NCBI RefSeq assembly: GCF_004801295.1
Contig: NZ_SSOC01000001.1
Span: 744,001-808,000, forward strand
Length of the DNA stretch: 64,000 nt
DNA from: Pseudothauera nasutitermitis
Lineage (GTDB): Bacteria > Pseudomonadota > Gammaproteobacteria > Burkholderiales > Rhodocyclaceae
Direction of reading: 5' to 3'
Part shown: piece by piece, positions 1 to 11,927 of the stretch
Layout: each line of letters begins with the position of its first letter
How positions within the stretch are numbered: the stretch's first letter is position 1
Made by a program: the position numbers and the translations under genes
Notes under the pieces: generated by a model
Seen by the model: the letters and a program-made list of their open reading frames with translations, nothing else
Database searches by the model: none
What the model was told of the DNA's origin: nothing

Positions 1-74
1 GCCCTGCCGCCGGTTTGCCCTGCATGGCGGCGGGGCGGCACAATGGCGGCCTTTTTCGCCGAGGAAGCCCGCTC

Positions 75-836
75 ATGACCCAGGACGCCGCGTCCCCCAT
101 CCCCGCCGATCCGCTCGCCGCGCTGGCCTCGTCCGAAGAGCAGCGCCGCGCCGCGCGCATGGCGCAGGACGCCTTTGCCCAGGTGTTCCGCCTGACCCTG
201 GAAGCCGATGATGCGCAACGCGAGTCCGGTGTGGGAGAACTGCGTGCCGCGCTGGGCAACTGGGCTGCGGCCGGGCAGGGCGAGGATGGCACCGCACTGC
301 GCCTGGCGATGCTGCTGAACGGGCTGGATCAGTGGGGTGTGGCCTACAGCCGCGCCTACGGGCTCAACGCGCTGCCGGGCTTGAGCGAACTGGTCGGCGC
401 CCTGCGCACCGCGCTCGACGAGTGCGCGGAGGCGCGCTTTCTGACCCAGTTCGAGGCGCTCGGCGCAGCCGAGCACCATGCCATCGATTTCAAGGTGGAT
501 CTGCGCCGCGCCATCCACCTGGCGCTGTGGCACGGCGCCATCGCCGCCGGGGAGCGCGAAGAGGCGCTGCGCCTGGCGGGCGAACTGGGCGGCGTGCTGT
601 TGGCGGTGGCGCGCGAGATGCCGGAGCTGGGCTGGCGCCTGGTGGCCGATGCGCTGGCGCACATCCAGATCCAGTGCCTGGCGCACGGGCTGGCCGCCGA
701 GGGCACGGCGCGCGAGGCCACCGAAGCCTTGTTCGCCGCCTTGATGCGCGAACTGCCGGCCGGGACGCGCGATGCGACGATGGCGCATGCCGCGCAGGCG
801 GTGGTGGGCTGGCGGCAGGCCAACCGGCCGCACTGA
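75..836 (+). CDS. conserved hypothetical protein, helical
   Basis: A 253-residue protein starting at the ATG preceded by GAGGAA eight bases upstream; an in-frame ATG at 15 has no such site. It is rich in Ala, Leu, Glu and Arg and looks wholly alpha-helical, without signal peptide, membrane segment or recognisable catalytic motif. It is convergent with the GGDEF-EAL gene that ends at 888, and I see no clear terminator between them. I do not recognise the family and give no function. Composition and codon use match the neighbours, so it looks like a resident gene. Confidence 0.75.
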   Translation: MTQDAASPIPADPLAALASSEEQRRAARMAQDAFAQVFRLTLEADDAQRESGVGELRAALGNWAAAGQGEDGTALRLAMLLNGLDQWGVAYSRAYGLNALPGLSELVGALRTALDECAEARFLTQFEALGAAEHHAIDFKVDLRRAIHLALWHGAIAAGEREEALRLAGELGGVLLAVAREMPELGWRLVADALAHIQIQCLAHGLAAEGTAREATEALFAALMRELPAGTRDATMAHAAQAVVGWRQANRPH

Positions 837-887
837 TACGGCTGGCTGTGGGGCAACGGGCCCCATGAAACGGCCGTGGCCGGGTTC

Positions 888-3800
888 TCAGGACTTGCCG
901 GGCGTGGCCGGCGCGGCTGCGTGGCGGGCGGCCCAGGTTTCGAATTCGGCGACCGGCAGCGGGCGGGAGAACAGGAAACCCTGCACACTGTCGCAGCCGC
1001 GCGCATGCAGCCAGGCGAGCTGTTCCGCGTGCTCCACGCCCTCGGCCACCACGTCCAGCCCGAGGTCGCGCGCCAGGGAGAGGGTGGCGGAGGCCACCGC
1101 GGCGTCCTCATGGTCGCCGGGCAGGTCCATGATGAAGGAGCGGTCGATCTTCAGGCGGCTGATCGGCAGGCGCTTCAGATAGGACAGGCTGGAGTAGCCG
1201 GTGCCGAAATCGTCCAGCGCCAGCTTGAGGCCCAGGCGGCCGAGTTCGAGCAGGCGTTCGTGCAGGGCATCGGTGGGCTGCATCAGCGCGCTTTCGGTGA
1301 TTTCCAGTTCGATGCGTTGGGGGGCCGCGCCGGTTTCGCGCAGGATGGCCACGACCTGCTGGGTGAAGTCTGCGCGGCGGAACTGCAGCGCGGAGATGTT
1401 GACCGCGACGACCAGCCAGCCGAGCCCGGCGCCGGCCCAGGTCACCTGCTGGCGGCAGGCCTGGCGCAGCACCCATTCGCCGAGCGGCACGATCAGGCCG
1501 GAATCCTCGGCCACCGGGATGAACTGGCCGGGCAGCACCTGCCCCATGTCCGGATGCTGCCAGCGCACCAGGGCCTCGCAGCCCACCAGGCGGCCGTCGG
1601 CCACGCTGACCTGGGGCTGGTAGTGCAGGGTGAGTTCGTCGCGCTCGATGGCGCGGCGCAAGGCGCTTTCCAGCACCAGACGTTCGAACACGCGCACGTT
1701 CATTTCCGGCACGAAGAACAGGTAGTTGCTGCGCCCGGCCTCCTTGGCGCCGTACATCGCCGTGTCGGCGTGCTTGAGCAGGGTGTCGACGTCGTCGCCG
1801 TCAGCCGGATACAGGGCGATGCCGATGCTGACCGAGGGGCGCAGTTCGTGGCCGTCGATGTCGATCGGTTCGGCCAGCGTGGCGAGCATGCGGTGCGCGA
1901 CCAGTGCAGCGTCCTCGGGCTGGCCGAGATGGGGAAGCAGGGCGACGAATTCGTCGCCGCCGAGGCGGGCGAGCACGTCTTCGTCGTGCAGGCAGCCTGA
2001 CAGACGACGTGCCACGGTGGCGAGCAGGCGGTCACCGACCGGGTGGCCGAGCGAGTCGTTGATCGTCTTGAAGTGGTCGAGATCGAGGAACAGCACGCCC
2101 AGCATGCCGGCGCGCGCCTTGGTCTCGGCCAGCGCGGCCTGTGCCTGCTTGAGCCACAGGCTGCGGTTGGGCAGGCCGGTGAGGGTGTCGTAGTGGGCCA
2201 GATGCTGGATGTGCGCCTCGGCCTGGCGCGTGGCGGTGATGTCCTGCACGGTGCCGCGCAGGCGCAGCGGGCGGCCGTTGCGCCATTCGGCTTCGATCTG
2301 CACGTGCGCGGTGCGGTGCGGAGAATCCTGCAGGTGGCAATCCATGGCTCGTTCGCCCGGTGCTTCCAGGGTGGCGGCGATGGCCTGGTGCAGGGCGTCG
2401 CGGCTCTGTTCCTCGAAGCTGCCGAGCAAGGCTTCCAGCGTGCCCGGCAGGCGGCTGTGGGGCGGGCCGAGCAGGCTGGCGAGGCCGTCGGAGCAGATCA
2501 GGGCGCTGCCATCCGGTTCGCATTCCCAGCTGCCCAGGCGGGCGATGCGCTGGGCGCGGTCGAGCGCGGCGCGCTGGTCGCGCAGTTCCTGCGTGGCGTG
2601 CGCCAGTTCGGCGGTGCGCCGGTCGATGAGCCGGGAGATCTGTCGCGTGTGGCCGCTGCTCATCAGCAGGAAGGCGCCCAGCATGCCGAGGGTGGAAAGT
2701 CCGAAGACCACTGCGGCCCAGGCTTCCCAGCCGCGCAGTGCATTGACGTAGCTTTGGCTGCCGTGCATGAGGATCTGCCATTCGCGTCCGGCGAACGAGA
2801 CTGGTACCGCACGGCTGACCTGCGGGGCCGGACGATCCCCCGCCTCGCAGCCTTCCGGGCCGTACAGGCGGCGGTTGCCGGGCGTGCCGGCGAGGTCGAT
2901 CAGGCACATTTCCACGGTGCCTGGGGACGCCTCGCCGAGAATGGCATCCAGGGTGTCGTCCATGCGGAACACTGCGGAGATCATCCCGAGCATGGCCGGC
3001 TGCATGCCGTCGCGCGGGCGCTCGAAGACCGCCTGATAGATCACCACGCCGCGTTGCGTGGCGTTTTCCTGCACCAGATGGATGCCTTCCGTGGCCACCG
3101 GCAGGCCGTGCGTGCGCGAGCGTTCGATGGCCAGCGCGGTTGCCGGCAGCGAGAGGGGGTTGAGTCCGTAAACCGAACGGTTCGCTCCGAACGGTTCGAC
3201 GAAGACGATGGGCAGATAGAGGGGGGCCTCGCTCGCCGGGAAGGTCTCTCCCCCCGGCATGCGGTCGAAGATGGCAAAGCCGTCGCCGTGCGCCTCGCGT
3301 ACCGTTTCTTCGAAGGATGGGCGCTGGGAGTGCTCGACGAGCGGACTCCAGCCGAAATTCTGCGTGCCCGGGTAGCGCTGCAGCCAGGGGGTGACGAAAT
3401 CGTGGAAATCGCGCCGGTCGACGTGATCGGAGGCAGCCATGAACTGCTGCACGGCGAGGATCATGTCGATCTGCGCGTCCAGGCGCTTGCGCACCAGACT
3501 GGCGAGATGCTCGCTGTCGCGGTTGAAGTGCGCCTGGATGCGCAGGTATTCCCAGTGGCGGATCTGCAGCAGCGCCACGCCGGTGATCAACAGCGCGACG
3601 GCCAGCGGCAGGGCCACCGCCAGCCGGCGCGGCTGCCAGTCTTCCACGGGCCGGCCGAAGAGGACGAACATCAGCGGTGAGAACACCAGGACGCCCAGGG
3701 TATCGCCCAGCCACCAGCTCCACCAGTTGAACAGCGCTTCGTCGGACGGCATCAGCCCGGCGTGGACGAGCAGCGGCACCGCCGCGCTGGCGCTCACCAG

Positions 3801-4184
3801 GCAGCCGAGCGGCGCCACCATGGTCATGAAGCGCAGGATCGATCCCGGCGCGTCGAGCGCGTTGGGCCAGCCCACCAGGCGGCGGGTCAGCCACACTCCG
3901 GTGAGCGCCTGCATGCCGGCGAACAGCGGCACCACGAACACCGGCCAGGGCAGGTCGGCGAGCGGCACGGTCTGAATGGCGAACAGGATCAGCACGGCCA
4001 GCGAGCCGGCCACCACGCCGCCGACATGGCGACGGCCGAAGATCAACAATGCGGCCAGGGCGATGCCGGAGGAGGGAAAAAACGGAACGGAATAACCGGG
4101 TGGAATGGCGAATTTCAGCGACACCCAGCCGAACAAGGCATAGACGACGGCCAGCAGGGAAGAGATGATCAGCGGGTGGCGCAT
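888..4184 (-). CDS. membrane MASE1-CHASE-PAS-GGDEF-EAL c-di-GMP protein
   Basis: A 1098-residue signalling protein of the inner membrane. Residues 1-205 hold several membrane helices of MASE1 type. Residues about 215-470 form a periplasmic CHASE-like sensor closed by a helix near 488-510. A short coiled coil leads to a PAS-like domain (about 540-650), then a GGDEF domain with intact GGDEF at 742-746 and an EAL domain from about 845 with [22 protein letters not shown] and VVAEGVE. Both catalytic signatures are intact, so it could make and degrade cyclic di-GMP; in such hybrids usually one activity dominates. The ligand sensed cannot be read from sequence. Confidence 0.95.
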   Translation of the reverse strand: MRHPLIISSLLAVVYALFGWVSLKFAIPPGYSVPFFPSSGIALAALLIFGRRHVGGVVAGSLAVLILFAIQTVPLADLPWPVFVVPLFAGMQALTGVWLTRRLVGWPNALDAPGSILRFMTMVAPLGCLVSASAAVPLLVHAGLMPSDEALFNWWSWWLGDTLGVLVFSPLMFVLFGRPVEDWQPRRLAVALPLAVALLITGVALLQIRHWEYLRIQAHFNRDSEHLASLVRKRLDAQIDMILAVQQFMAASDHVDRRDFHDFVTPWLQRYPGTQNFGWSPLVEHSQRPSFEETVREAHGDGFAIFDRMPGGETFPASEAPLYLPIVFVEPFGANRSVYGLNPLSLPATALAIERSRTHGLPVATEGIHLVQENATQRGVVIYQAVFERPRDGMQPAMLGMISAVFRMDDTLDAILGEASPGTVEMCLIDLAGTPGNRRLYGPEGCEAGDRPAPQVSRAVPVSFAGREWQILMHGSQSYVNALRGWEAWAAVVFGLSTLGMLGAFLLMSSGHTRQISRLIDRRTAELAHATQELRDQRAALDRAQRIARLGSWECEPDGSALICSDGLASLLGPPHSRLPGTLEALLGSFEEQSRDALHQAIAATLEAPGERAMDCHLQDSPHRTAHVQIEAEWRNGRPLRLRGTVQDITATRQAEAHIQHLAHYDTLTGLPNRSLWLKQAQAALAETKARAGMLGVLFLDLDHFKTINDSLGHPVGDRLLATVARRLSGCLHDEDVLARLGGDEFVALLPHLGQPEDAALVAHRMLATLAEPIDIDGHELRPSVSIGIALYPADGDDVDTLLKHADTAMYGAKEAGRSNYLFFVPEMNVRVFERLVLESALRRAIERDELTLHYQPQVSVADGRLVGCEALVRWQHPDMGQVLPGQFIPVAEDSGLIVPLGEWVLRQACRQQVTWAGAGLGWLVVAVNISALQFRRADFTQQVVAILRETGAAPQRIELEITESALMQPTDALHERLLELGRLGLKLALDDFGTGYSSLSYLKRLPISRLKIDRSFIMDLPGDHEDAAVASATLSLARDLGLDVVAEGVEHAEQLAWLHARGCDSVQGFLFSRPLPVAEFETWAARHAAAPATPGKS

Positions 4185-4355
4185 GTCAACGGATTATAGC
4201 GGGCGGGCGCCCCCCGGTCCGTGCGCCGTGTGCATGGAACGCGCGGGCCGGCCGCATTCTGGCCTAGATGTGCGGCTGATGCGATAATTGCCCGCTTGAC
4301 CGCGCGCGGCGCAATCCGGCGCGTAGCCCTTTCCACGGATTTCACGGGAATCAAG

Positions 4356-6257
4356 ATGTTCGAGGCAGTCCGCAAAAACAAACGTTTCGCCCAGATCATC
4401 CTGGCGCTCCTGATCGTGCCTTTCGCGTTCTTCGGCATGGACGCCTATTTTGCCGACGGGCCCGCCGGCAACGAGGTGGCGGTGGTCGGCGATTCGAAGA
4501 TCTACGCCTTCGAATTCGACGAGGCGCTGCGCACCCAGCAGGACCGCCTGCGCGAATCGATGGGCGCGCAGTTCGACCGCAGTCTGCTCGATTCGCCGGA
4601 ACTGCGCCGCGCGGTGCTGGACAACCTGATCAATCAGCGCCTGCTCGCCCTGCATGCCGCCGAGCATCGCCTGGTGGTCACCCCGCAGCAACTGCAATCG
4701 ACCATCTTCGAAGTGCCCGCCTTCCAGGACAACGGACAGTTCTCCATGCAGCGCTACGAAGCCGTGCTGCGCGGCCAGGGCATGAATCCGGCCACCTTCG
4801 AGAGCCGTCTCAGCCAGGACCTGCGCGTGCAGCAGATGGCCATGGCGGTCAGCGATGCGTCCTTCGTCGCCACCGAATCCGCGCGCCGCTTCCTGCTCTC
4901 CCAGGGCGAGGAGCGCGAGGTGCGCGAAATGGCCTTCCCGGCCGCCGAGTACCTGGACCACGCCAAGGTGGGCGAAGAGGCCGTGCGCGCCTTTTACGAC
5001 GCCAACCCGGAGCGCTTCGAGCAGCCGGCGCGCGTGAAGGCCGAGTACCTGGCCTTCGACGAAAGCGCGCTGCTCTCCCAGCTGGAGGTTTCCGAGGACG
5101 ACATCCGCCAGGCCTACGAGAGCAGCGCCGAGCGCTACGGCGTGCCGGAAGAGCGCCGCGCCCGCCACATCCTGCTGGAACTGGGTCCCGACGCGAGCGA
5201 GCAGCAGCTTGCCGAAACCCACGCGCGCGCCGAACAGCTCACCGAGCAGGTGCGCAAGGAGCCGGGCCGTTTCGAGGCGCTGGCGCGTGAGAACTCGGTG
5301 GATACCGGCTCCGCCTCGCGCGGCGGCGATCTGGGTTTCTTCGGCCGCGGCGTGATGGTCAAGCCCTTCGAGGATGCGGTGTTCGGCGCGGCCAAGGACG
5401 AGGTGCTCGACCCGGTGCGTTCGGACTTCGGCTATCACATCATCCAGGTCACCGACATCCGCGCGCCGCAGCAGCGCCCGCTGGCCGAGGTGCGCGGCGA
5501 GATCGAGGAAGAACTCAAGCGCCAGCGCGCCGGCCAGCGCTACGCCGAACTGGCCGAGCAGTTCGCCAACACGGTCTACGAGCAGGCCGACAGCCTGGCG
5601 CCGGCCGCTGAACTGCTGGGCCTGCAGGTGCAGCAGACCGACTGGATCGCGCGCAACTCCGCTGCGGTCGGCCCGTACAACAGCGAACGCCTGGTCGAGG
5701 CGCTGTTCTCCGACGAGTCGGTCAACGCGCGCCGCAATGTGGACGCGGTGGAGGTGGCGCCCAGCGTGCTGGTGGCCGCCCGGGTGATCGATCATCAGGC
5801 CGCGCGCCGTTTGCCCTTCGAGGAAGTGCGCGCGGGCATCGAGGGCGAACTGCGCGAGGCCGAGGCCGAGCGCCTGGCCCGCGAGGATGGCGAAGCCGTG
5901 CTGGCCGCCCTGGAACGCGGCGAGCAGCCGGTGCGTGAATGGGGGCCGTCCGCCACCCTGCAGCGCGCCACCGCCTCGCTCACCCAGGATGCGCTGCACG
6001 CGGTGTTCGGCGCGCCCTCCACCAATCTGCCGGCGCATGTCGGCGTGACGGTGCCGGGCAGCGGCTATGCGCTGTACCGCATCGAGACGGTCACCCGCCC
6101 GGAACTGGCGGAGGACGATCCGCGCGTCGGAATGATCGGCGGACAGTACGCCCAGCTGCTGGCCGAGCGCGATTTCGCCGCCTTCCTGAGCCTGCTGCGC
6201 GAGCGCTACAAGGTCGAGGTGCGCGAGTCGACGCTGCGCGCCGCGCAGCAGCAGTAA
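4356..6257 (+). CDS. ppiD: periplasmic folding chaperone / peptidyl-prolyl isomerase PpiD
   Basis: A 633-residue inner-membrane-anchored chaperone. It begins with a short cytoplasmic MFEAVRKNK tail and one helix (about 12-30) typical of PpiD, then a SurA_N-like chaperone domain, a parvulin domain around 270-380 ([30 protein letters not shown]) and a C-terminal PpiC-like region. PpiD assists outer-membrane and exported proteins leaving the Sec translocon. The start was chosen because the membrane anchor follows it directly; an upstream ATG at 4221 would add a non-conserved tail. A GATAAT hexamer at 4283-4288 is a possible -10. It converges on fabI through a shared terminator. Confidence 0.93.
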   Translation: MFEAVRKNKRFAQIILALLIVPFAFFGMDAYFADGPAGNEVAVVGDSKIYAFEFDEALRTQQDRLRESMGAQFDRSLLDSPELRRAVLDNLINQRLLALHAAEHRLVVTPQQLQSTIFEVPAFQDNGQFSMQRYEAVLRGQGMNPATFESRLSQDLRVQQMAMAVSDASFVATESARRFLLSQGEEREVREMAFPAAEYLDHAKVGEEAVRAFYDANPERFEQPARVKAEYLAFDESALLSQLEVSEDDIRQAYESSAERYGVPEERRARHILLELGPDASEQQLAETHARAEQLTEQVRKEPGRFEALARENSVDTGSASRGGDLGFFGRGVMVKPFEDAVFGAAKDEVLDPVRSDFGYHIIQVTDIRAPQQRPLAEVRGEIEEELKRQRAGQRYAELAEQFANTVYEQADSLAPAAELLGLQVQQTDWIARNSAAVGPYNSERLVEALFSDESVNARRNVDAVEVAPSVLVAARVIDHQAARRLPFEEVRAGIEGELREAEAERLAREDGEAVLAALERGEQPVREWGPSATLQRATASLTQDALHAVFGAPSTNLPAHVGVTVPGSGYALYRIETVTRPELAEDDPRVGMIGGQYAQLLAERDFAAFLSLLRERYKVEVRESTLRAAQQQ

Positions 6258-6305
6258 ATTCTCCGCATCGACGCACGGGCCCCGCGGCCTGTGCGTCAGA
6301 AAACA

Positions 6306-6333
6306 AAAACGCCCGGCACGTGCCGGGCGTTTT
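6306..6333. terminator. bidirectional intrinsic terminator between ppiD and fabI
   Basis: A perfect 28-base palindrome, AAAACGCCCGGCAC followed by its reverse complement, with A-runs on the left and T-runs on the right. It therefore ends transcription of ppiD (plus) and fabI (minus) alike. Confidence 0.9.
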
Positions 6334-6355
6334 GCATTGGGGGAACGGGCCGGGT

Positions 6356-7147
6356 TCAGCCCTGGTCCGGGTTGCCCAGCGCGGTGGTGTTGAAGCCGCC
6401 ATCCACGTACATGATCTCGCCGGTGATGCCGCTGGCCAGATCAGAACAGAGGAAGGCGGCGGCGTTGCCGACTTCCTCGATGGTCACGTTGCGGCGCAGC
6501 GGGGCGTTGCGCTCGTTGAACGACAGCAGCTTGCCGAAGCTGCCGATGCCCGAGGCCGCCAGGGTCTTGATCGGGCCGGCGGAGATCGCGTTGGCGCGGA
6601 TGCCTTCCGGCCCCAGGCAGACGGCCAGGTAGCGCACCGAGGCTTCCAGGCTGGCCTTGGCCATCCCCATGATGTTGTAGTTGGGCATGGTGCGCACCGC
6701 GCCCAGATAGGACAGCGTCAGCAGCGCGCCGTTGCGGCCCTTCATCAGCGGGCGGGCGGCCTTGGCGAGCGCCGGGAAGCTGTAGGCGGAGACGTCCTGC
6801 GAGATGCGGAAGGCCTCGCGCGAGAAACCGTCGAGGAAGTCGCCTTCCAGCGCGTCGGTGGGCGCGTAGGCGATCGAGTGCACCAGGGCGTCGAGGCCGT
6901 CCCAGTGTTGTCCGAGCTGCTCGAACAGGGCGGTGATCTGCGCGTCTTCCTGCACGTCGCAAGGCAGCACCAGCGAACTGCCGAACTCGGCCGCCATCTT
7001 CGCCACCCGCTCCTGGAAGCGCTCGTTCTGATACGTGAAGGCCAGTTCGGCGCCTTCACGGTGCATGGCCTTGGCGATGCCGTATGCAATCGAGCGATTG
7101 CTCAGCAACCCGGTGATCAGGATGCGTTTGCCTGCAAGAAAGCCCAT
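6356..7147 (-). CDS. fabI: enoyl-[acyl-carrier-protein] reductase FabI
   Basis: A 263-residue short-chain dehydrogenase/reductase carrying out the last NADH-dependent reduction of fatty-acid elongation. The N-terminus [20 protein letters not shown] is the FabI dinucleotide-binding signature. The active-site Tyr-x6-Lys is present in [12 protein letters not shown], and the C-terminal [13 protein letters not shown] is typical. The start at 7147 has GGAGA about ten bases upstream and gives the usual family length; the longer reading to 7267 would run through its own promoter. It is a single-gene unit with a good promoter at 7179-7205 and a shared terminator. Confidence 0.97.
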   Translation of the reverse strand: MGFLAGKRILITGLLSNRSIAYGIAKAMHREGAELAFTYQNERFQERVAKMAAEFGSSLVLPCDVQEDAQITALFEQLGQHWDGLDALVHSIAYAPTDALEGDFLDGFSREAFRISQDVSAYSFPALAKAARPLMKGRNGALLTLSYLGAVRTMPNYNIMGMAKASLEASVRYLAVCLGPEGIRANAISAGPIKTLAASGIGSFGKLLSFNERNAPLRRNVTIEEVGNAAAFLCSDLASGITGEIMYVDGGFNTTALGNPDQG

Positions 7148-7178
7148 CGTCGATATTTCTCCAGTGATCAAGCGCGCG

Positions 7179-7205
7179 ATTATAGCCGATGCGCGAGCAT
7201 GGAAA
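7179..7205 (-). promoter_or_regulatory. sigma-70 promoter of fabI
   Basis: On the minus strand TTTCCA (7205-7200) and a perfect TATAAT (7184-7179) are 16 bases apart, about 32 bases before the fabI start. The hexamers match consensus 4/6 and 6/6. Confidence 0.65.
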
Positions 7206-7265
7206 TGCGCTGGTGATCGGCTTCTCGCCGTCATCGCCGCACAGCTGCGCGTTAGAATGCCCGCC

Positions 7266-9437
7266 ATGAATCGCCGCGTGGGCCTGCTCCTGCCGCTGTT
7301 CCTGTTGCTGACCGCCTGCGGCGGAGCGTGGAACGACCCCTATCCGGCCGCCGAGCGCGGCCGGAACATTCTGTATACCGCGTTCACGGAACGCCCCAAG
7401 CACCTGGATCCGGTACAGTCCTACAGCGAGGACGAGGCGGTCTTCCTGTACCAGATCGTCGAACCGCCGCTCGAATACCACTATCTGAAGCGCCCCTATC
7501 AACTGCGTCCCGGCTCGGCCGCCGACTTGCCGCTGGTGCGCCTGTTCGATGCGCAAGGGCGAGAACTGCCGGCGGACGCCGATCCCGCGCGGGTGGCGCG
7601 CAGCGAATACGAGATCCACGTGCGGCCCGGCGTGCTCTACCAGCCGCATCCGGCCTTCGCCAAACGCACGGACGGCACGCCGCGCTATCTCGACCTGCAG
7701 CCCGAGGACCTGCGCGGTGTGCGCGGGGTGGGCGATTTCGCCGAGACCGGCACGCGTGAGCTGGAAGCAGGCGATTTCGTCCACCAGATCAAGCGGCTCG
7801 CCCATCCGCGCCTGCATTCGCCGATCTTCGAACTGATGGCCGAGTACATCCCCGGGATGAAGACGCTGCAGGAGCAGTTGGCCGAAGAAGCGCGTCGCGA
7901 GCCGGGCTGGCTGGATCTGACGCGCTTCGAACTGCCCGGCGTGGAGGTGGTGGACCGCCACACCTACCGCGTGCGCCTGGAAGGCAACTACCCGCAGTTC
8001 CTGTACTGGCTGACCATGCCGTTCTTCTCCCCAATGCCGCCGGAGGCCGACCGCTTCTTCGGCCAGCCGGGCATGGCGGAGCGCAACCTCACCCTGGACT
8101 GGTGGCCGGTGGGCACCGGCCCTTACATGCTGGCGGAGAACAACCCCAACGCGCGCATGGTGCTGGCCAGGAATCCCAACTACCGGGGCGATATCTACCC
8201 CTGCGAGGGCGGGCCGGAAGATGCCGTGGGCGGCCTGCTGGCCGATTGCGGCAAGGCCTTGCCCTTCATCGACAAGGTGGTGTTCACCCGCGAGCGCGAG
8301 GGCATTCCGTACTGGAACAAGTTCCTGCAGGGCTATTACGACGCCTCCGGCGTGTCGGCGGAGAACTTCGACCAGGCGGTGAGCATGACCAGCCAGGGTG
8401 ACGTGACGCTGTCCGACGAGATGGGCGAACGCGGCATCCGGCTGATCACCTCGGTGTCGCCCTCGGTGTTCTACATGGGCTTCAACATGCTTGATCCGCT
8501 GATCGGCGGCGACGGCACGCCGGCCGGGCGCGAGCGTGCGCGCAAGCTGCGCCAGGCGATTTCCATCGCGCTGGACATGGAGGAATTCGTCTCCATCTTC
8601 CTCAACGGGCGCGGTGTGCCGGCCATGCACCCGATTCCGCCCGGCCTGTTCGGCGCGCGCGAGGGCGAGGAGGGCATCAACCCGGTGGTCTACGAATGGC
8701 GCGACGGCGCGCCGAGCCGCCGCGGCAAGGACGCCGCCCGCCGCCTGCTCGCCGAGGCCGGCTGGCCCAACGGGCGCAACGCGCAGACCGGCGAGGCGCT
8801 GATCATCAACCTGGACACCACACCGGGCGGGCTGGGCGACAAGGCACGCTCGGACTGGCTGGCCAAGCAGTTCCGCGACCTCGGCGTGCAGTTCGTGGTG
8901 CGCGCCACCGACTGGAACCGCTTCCAGGAAAAACTGCGCACCGGCAACGCGCAGCTGTTCTTCCTGGGCTGGAACGCCGACTACCCGGATCCGGAAAACC
9001 TGCTGTTCCTGCTCTACGGCCCGCAGGGCAAGGTGAAGTTTTCCGGGCAGAACGCCGGCAACTACCAGAACGACGAATACGACCGCCTGTTCGAGAAGAT
9101 GAAGGCCATGCCCGACGGCCCTGAACGCCAGGCCATCATCGACCGCATGGTGGCCATCCTGCAGCACGACGCGCCGTGGCTGTTCGGCTTCCATCCCAAG
9201 GCCTACTCGCTGCAGCACGGCTGGGTGCACAACCGCAAGCCGGGCGTCATCGTGCGCGGCACGCTGAAGTACCAGCGCGTGGATACTGCCGCGCGCGAGG
9301 CCGCACGCGCCGCCTGGAACCGCCCGGTGCTGTGGCCGCTGGCCGTGCTGGCGGTGCTGCTGGCTGCCATGGTGGCCCCGGCGCTGGCGCACTGGCGCCG
9401 CCACGAACGCGCTACGGCCGGGGGAGGGCGGCGCTGA
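7266..9437 (+). CDS. extracellular solute-binding lipoprotein, YejA/oligopeptide type
   Basis: A 723-residue SBP_bac_5-family protein that binds peptides for the ABC permeases encoded next. A short signal with lipobox LLTAC puts the lipidated cysteine at residue 18. The body carries family hallmarks such as [33 protein letters not shown] and [16 protein letters not shown]. Unusually, a hydrophobic helix near the C-terminus ([19 protein letters not shown]) is followed by a basic tail, so the protein may be tethered at both ends. Its stop overlaps the next start by one base, so the genes are coupled. Another ATG nine bases upstream is also possible. The exact substrate is unknown. Confidence 0.88.
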   Translation: MNRRVGLLLPLFLLLTACGGAWNDPYPAAERGRNILYTAFTERPKHLDPVQSYSEDEAVFLYQIVEPPLEYHYLKRPYQLRPGSAADLPLVRLFDAQGRELPADADPARVARSEYEIHVRPGVLYQPHPAFAKRTDGTPRYLDLQPEDLRGVRGVGDFAETGTRELEAGDFVHQIKRLAHPRLHSPIFELMAEYIPGMKTLQEQLAEEARREPGWLDLTRFELPGVEVVDRHTYRVRLEGNYPQFLYWLTMPFFSPMPPEADRFFGQPGMAERNLTLDWWPVGTGPYMLAENNPNARMVLARNPNYRGDIYPCEGGPEDAVGGLLADCGKALPFIDKVVFTREREGIPYWNKFLQGYYDASGVSAENFDQAVSMTSQGDVTLSDEMGERGIRLITSVSPSVFYMGFNMLDPLIGGDGTPAGRERARKLRQAISIALDMEEFVSIFLNGRGVPAMHPIPPGLFGAREGEEGINPVVYEWRDGAPSRRGKDAARRLLAEAGWPNGRNAQTGEALIINLDTTPGGLGDKARSDWLAKQFRDLGVQFVVRATDWNRFQEKLRTGNAQLFFLGWNADYPDPENLLFLLYGPQGKVKFSGQNAGNYQNDEYDRLFEKMKAMPDGPERQAIIDRMVAILQHDAPWLFGFHPKAYSLQHGWVHNRKPGVIVRGTLKYQRVDTAAREAARAAWNRPVLWPLAVLAVLLAAMVAPALAHWRRHERATAGGGRR

Positions 9438-10414
9438 TGCTGGCCTACATCGTCCGTCGCCTGCTGTACGCGCTGCCCATCCTGATCGGCGTGAATCTGC
9501 TCACCTTTCTGTTGTTCTTCGTGGTCAATTCGCCCGACGACATGGCCCGCATGAACCTGGGCGCGCGCCACGCCACCGCCGAGGGCATCGAGCGCTGGAA
9601 GGTGGAGCGCGGCTACGACAAGCCGGTGTTCTGGAACGCGGACGCGGCCGGCGCCGAGAAGCTCACCCACACCATCTTCTTCGACAAGTCGCTGCGCATG
9701 TTCGCCTTCGACTTCGGCGCGGCCGACGACGGACGCGACATCGGCCGCGAGATCCGCGACCGCATGGGGCCGTCGCTGGCCATCGCAGTGCCCACCTTCC
9801 TGCTCGGCCTGTTCGTCTCGGTGTCGCTGGCCCTGCTGCTGGTGTTCTTCCGCGCCACCTACCTGGATTTCTGGGGCGTGGTGATCTGCGTGGCGATGAT
9901 GTCCATCTCCAGCCTGTTCTACATCATCGGCGGGCAGTGGCTGGTCTCCAAGGTATGGTCGCTGGTGCCGATCTCCGGCTACGCGCCGGGGCTGGACGCG
10001 GCGCGCTTCCTGATTCTGCCGGTGCTGATCAGCGTGATCGGCGGGGTGGGCTCCAGCGTGCGCTGGTACCGCACCATCTTCCTGGAAGAGATCTCGCGCG
10101 ACTACGTGCGCACCGCGCGCGCCAAGGGGCTGTCGGAACTCGCCGTGCTGTTCCGCCACGTCCTGAAGAACGCCATGATCCCCATCCTCACCGGTGTGGT
10201 CGTGGTGATCCCGCTGCTGTTCATGGGCAGCCTGCTGGTGGAATCCTTCTTCGGCATTCCCGGCCTGGGCAGCTACACCATCGACGCCATCGGCGCGCAG
10301 GATTTCGCCGTGGTGCGTGCCATGGTGTTCATCGGCTCGGTGCTGTACATCGTCGGGCTGATCCTCACCGACCTCTCCTACACCCTGGTCGATCCCAGGG
10401 TACGGCTGGAGTAG
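9437..10414 (+). CDS. yejB: ABC transporter permease, YejB type
   Basis: A 325-residue inner-membrane permease of the BPD_transp_1 family. It starts [20 protein letters not shown], the usual first helix of Dpp/Opp/YejB permeases. It has further helices around 115-140, 148-172, 190-215, 240-265 and 290-315, and the EAA-type loop DYVRTARAKGLSELAVLFRHVLK that contacts the ATPase. It pairs with the next permease and uses the lipoprotein before it. The ATG overlaps the TGA of the upstream gene. Confidence 0.92.
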   Translation: MLAYIVRRLLYALPILIGVNLLTFLLFFVVNSPDDMARMNLGARHATAEGIERWKVERGYDKPVFWNADAAGAEKLTHTIFFDKSLRMFAFDFGAADDGRDIGREIRDRMGPSLAIAVPTFLLGLFVSVSLALLLVFFRATYLDFWGVVICVAMMSISSLFYIIGGQWLVSKVWSLVPISGYAPGLDAARFLILPVLISVIGGVGSSVRWYRTIFLEEISRDYVRTARAKGLSELAVLFRHVLKNAMIPILTGVVVVIPLLFMGSLLVESFFGIPGLGSYTIDAIGAQDFAVVRAMVFIGSVLYIVGLILTDLSYTLVDPRVRLE

Positions 10415-10421
10415 GGCGCCC

Positions 10422-11837
10422 ATGAGTTTCCAGCCCGTGCTGCTGTGGACCGACCTGCTGTTCTTCCTGCTGCTGCTCGCCGCGGCCGGCACGGTCTGGC
10501 ACGCGCGCCGCAGCGTGCCGCTGTCGGCGGCCTGGCGCAAGGTGGGGCGGCGCCCGGTGGGCATGGCTTCGGCCACCGTGCTGCTGGCCTTCCTGGCGGT
10601 CGGCGTGGTCGACAGCCTGCATTTCCGCCCGCAGCTGCCGGCGGTGGAAGGCGCGCCGGCCGATGCCGCGCCGGTGTATTCGTCCGAGGTGTTGTCGGCG
10701 CTCGACGTGTTGCTCGAACCCTTGCGCACGCGTACCGAGAAGACCTATTCCGCGCCGTTCGCGGATCGCCTGTACGCGCGCGAGACGGTGGAGCTGCCGG
10801 AAGGCGGGCAGGCGCGCATCTTCCCGCGCCTGGAATATGGCGCGGCGCATCTGCAGGATCCCGATGCCGAGCGTGCGGCGGATGTCGCGCGCCGCCTGGG
10901 CACCGGCGTGCTGGTTGCTGCCGTGCTGTGGGTGCCGCTGGCGCTGCTGGTGGCCGCCGGCGTGGCGCGCCGTGCCGGCGAGCCGTTCGCGCAGGGGCTG
11001 CGCCGGCTGGCGCGTGGCGAGACGGGGCTGGCCTGGCGCACGGTGCTGCTCACCCTGGCGGCGATCCTGCTGGTGGCCTGCGCAGCCGCCGCGCTGGCGC
11101 CGTGGTACCACATCCTGGGCACCGACAAGGTCGGCCAGGACGTGTTCTACCAGTCCCTCAAGAGTGTGCGCACGGCGCTGGTGATCGGCACGCTGACCAC
11201 GCTGGTGATGCTGCCCTTCGCGGTGGCGCTGGGGGTCATGGCCGGCTACCTGGGCGGCTGGGTGGACGACGTGATCCAGTATCTGTACACCGTGCTCAAC
11301 GCCATTCCCGGCGTGCTGCTGATCGCCGCCGCGGTGCTGATGATGCAGGTGGTCATCGACACCCACCCGCAATGGTTCGCCACCGCTGCCGAGCGCGCCG
11401 ACGCCCGCCTGCTGGCGCTCTGCCTGATCCTCGGCATCACCAGCTGGACCGGGCTGTGCCGCCTGCTGCGCGGCGAGACGCTGAAGCTGCGCGAGCTGGA
11501 ATACGTGCAGGCCGCACGTGCCTTCGGCGTGCAAACCCCGGCCATCCTGCGCCGCCACATCCTGCCCAACGTGCTGCACATCGTGCTGATCGCGCTGGTG
11601 ATGGATTTCTCCGGGCTGGTGCTGGCCGAGGCGGTGCTGTCCTATATCGGCATCGGCGTGGATCCGACGATGATCAGCTTCGGCACCATGATCAACATGG
11701 CGCGCGCCGAGCTTGCCCGCGAGCCCATGGTGTGGTGGTCGCTGGCCGCCGCGTTCTGCTTCATGTTCGTGCTGGTACTGGCCGCCAACCTGTTCGCCGA
11801 CTCGGTGCGCGATGCCTTCGACCCCCGGCGGGGGTGA
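10422..11837 (+). CDS. yejE: ABC transporter permease, YejE type
   Basis: A 471-residue second permease of the peptide importer. It has an extended N-terminal part with two membrane segments and a periplasmic stretch (about 60-150), as in YejE. The conserved permease core follows (about 225-465), including GTDKVGQDVFYQSLKSVRTA and the ATPase-contact loop EYVQAARAFGVQTPAILRRH. It lies seven bases after yejB. No ATPase gene follows; the matching double ATPase is at 32802-34811. Confidence 0.92.
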   Translation: MSFQPVLLWTDLLFFLLLLAAAGTVWHARRSVPLSAAWRKVGRRPVGMASATVLLAFLAVGVVDSLHFRPQLPAVEGAPADAAPVYSSEVLSALDVLLEPLRTRTEKTYSAPFADRLYARETVELPEGGQARIFPRLEYGAAHLQDPDAERAADVARRLGTGVLVAAVLWVPLALLVAAGVARRAGEPFAQGLRRLARGETGLAWRTVLLTLAAILLVACAAAALAPWYHILGTDKVGQDVFYQSLKSVRTALVIGTLTTLVMLPFAVALGVMAGYLGGWVDDVIQYLYTVLNAIPGVLLIAAAVLMMQVVIDTHPQWFATAAERADARLLALCLILGITSWTGLCRLLRGETLKLRELEYVQAARAFGVQTPAILRRHILPNVLHIVLIALVMDFSGLVLAEAVLSYIGIGVDPTMISFGTMINMARAELAREPMVWWSLAAAFCFMFVLVLAANLFADSVRDAFDPRRG

Positions 11838-11927
11838 GCCGGGCAGCCTGCGCATGGTCAAGTTCGAGCGCCTGCCGTCTGTAGTATCCTGCGCCCCACC
11901 AAGCGTGTTCCCATTCCCCGCGACCCG

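Noticed and set aside
11838-11927. Molybdenum-cofactor riboswitch before mobB
   Set aside because: The 90-base gap is too short for the known Moco motif and shows no matching stems.
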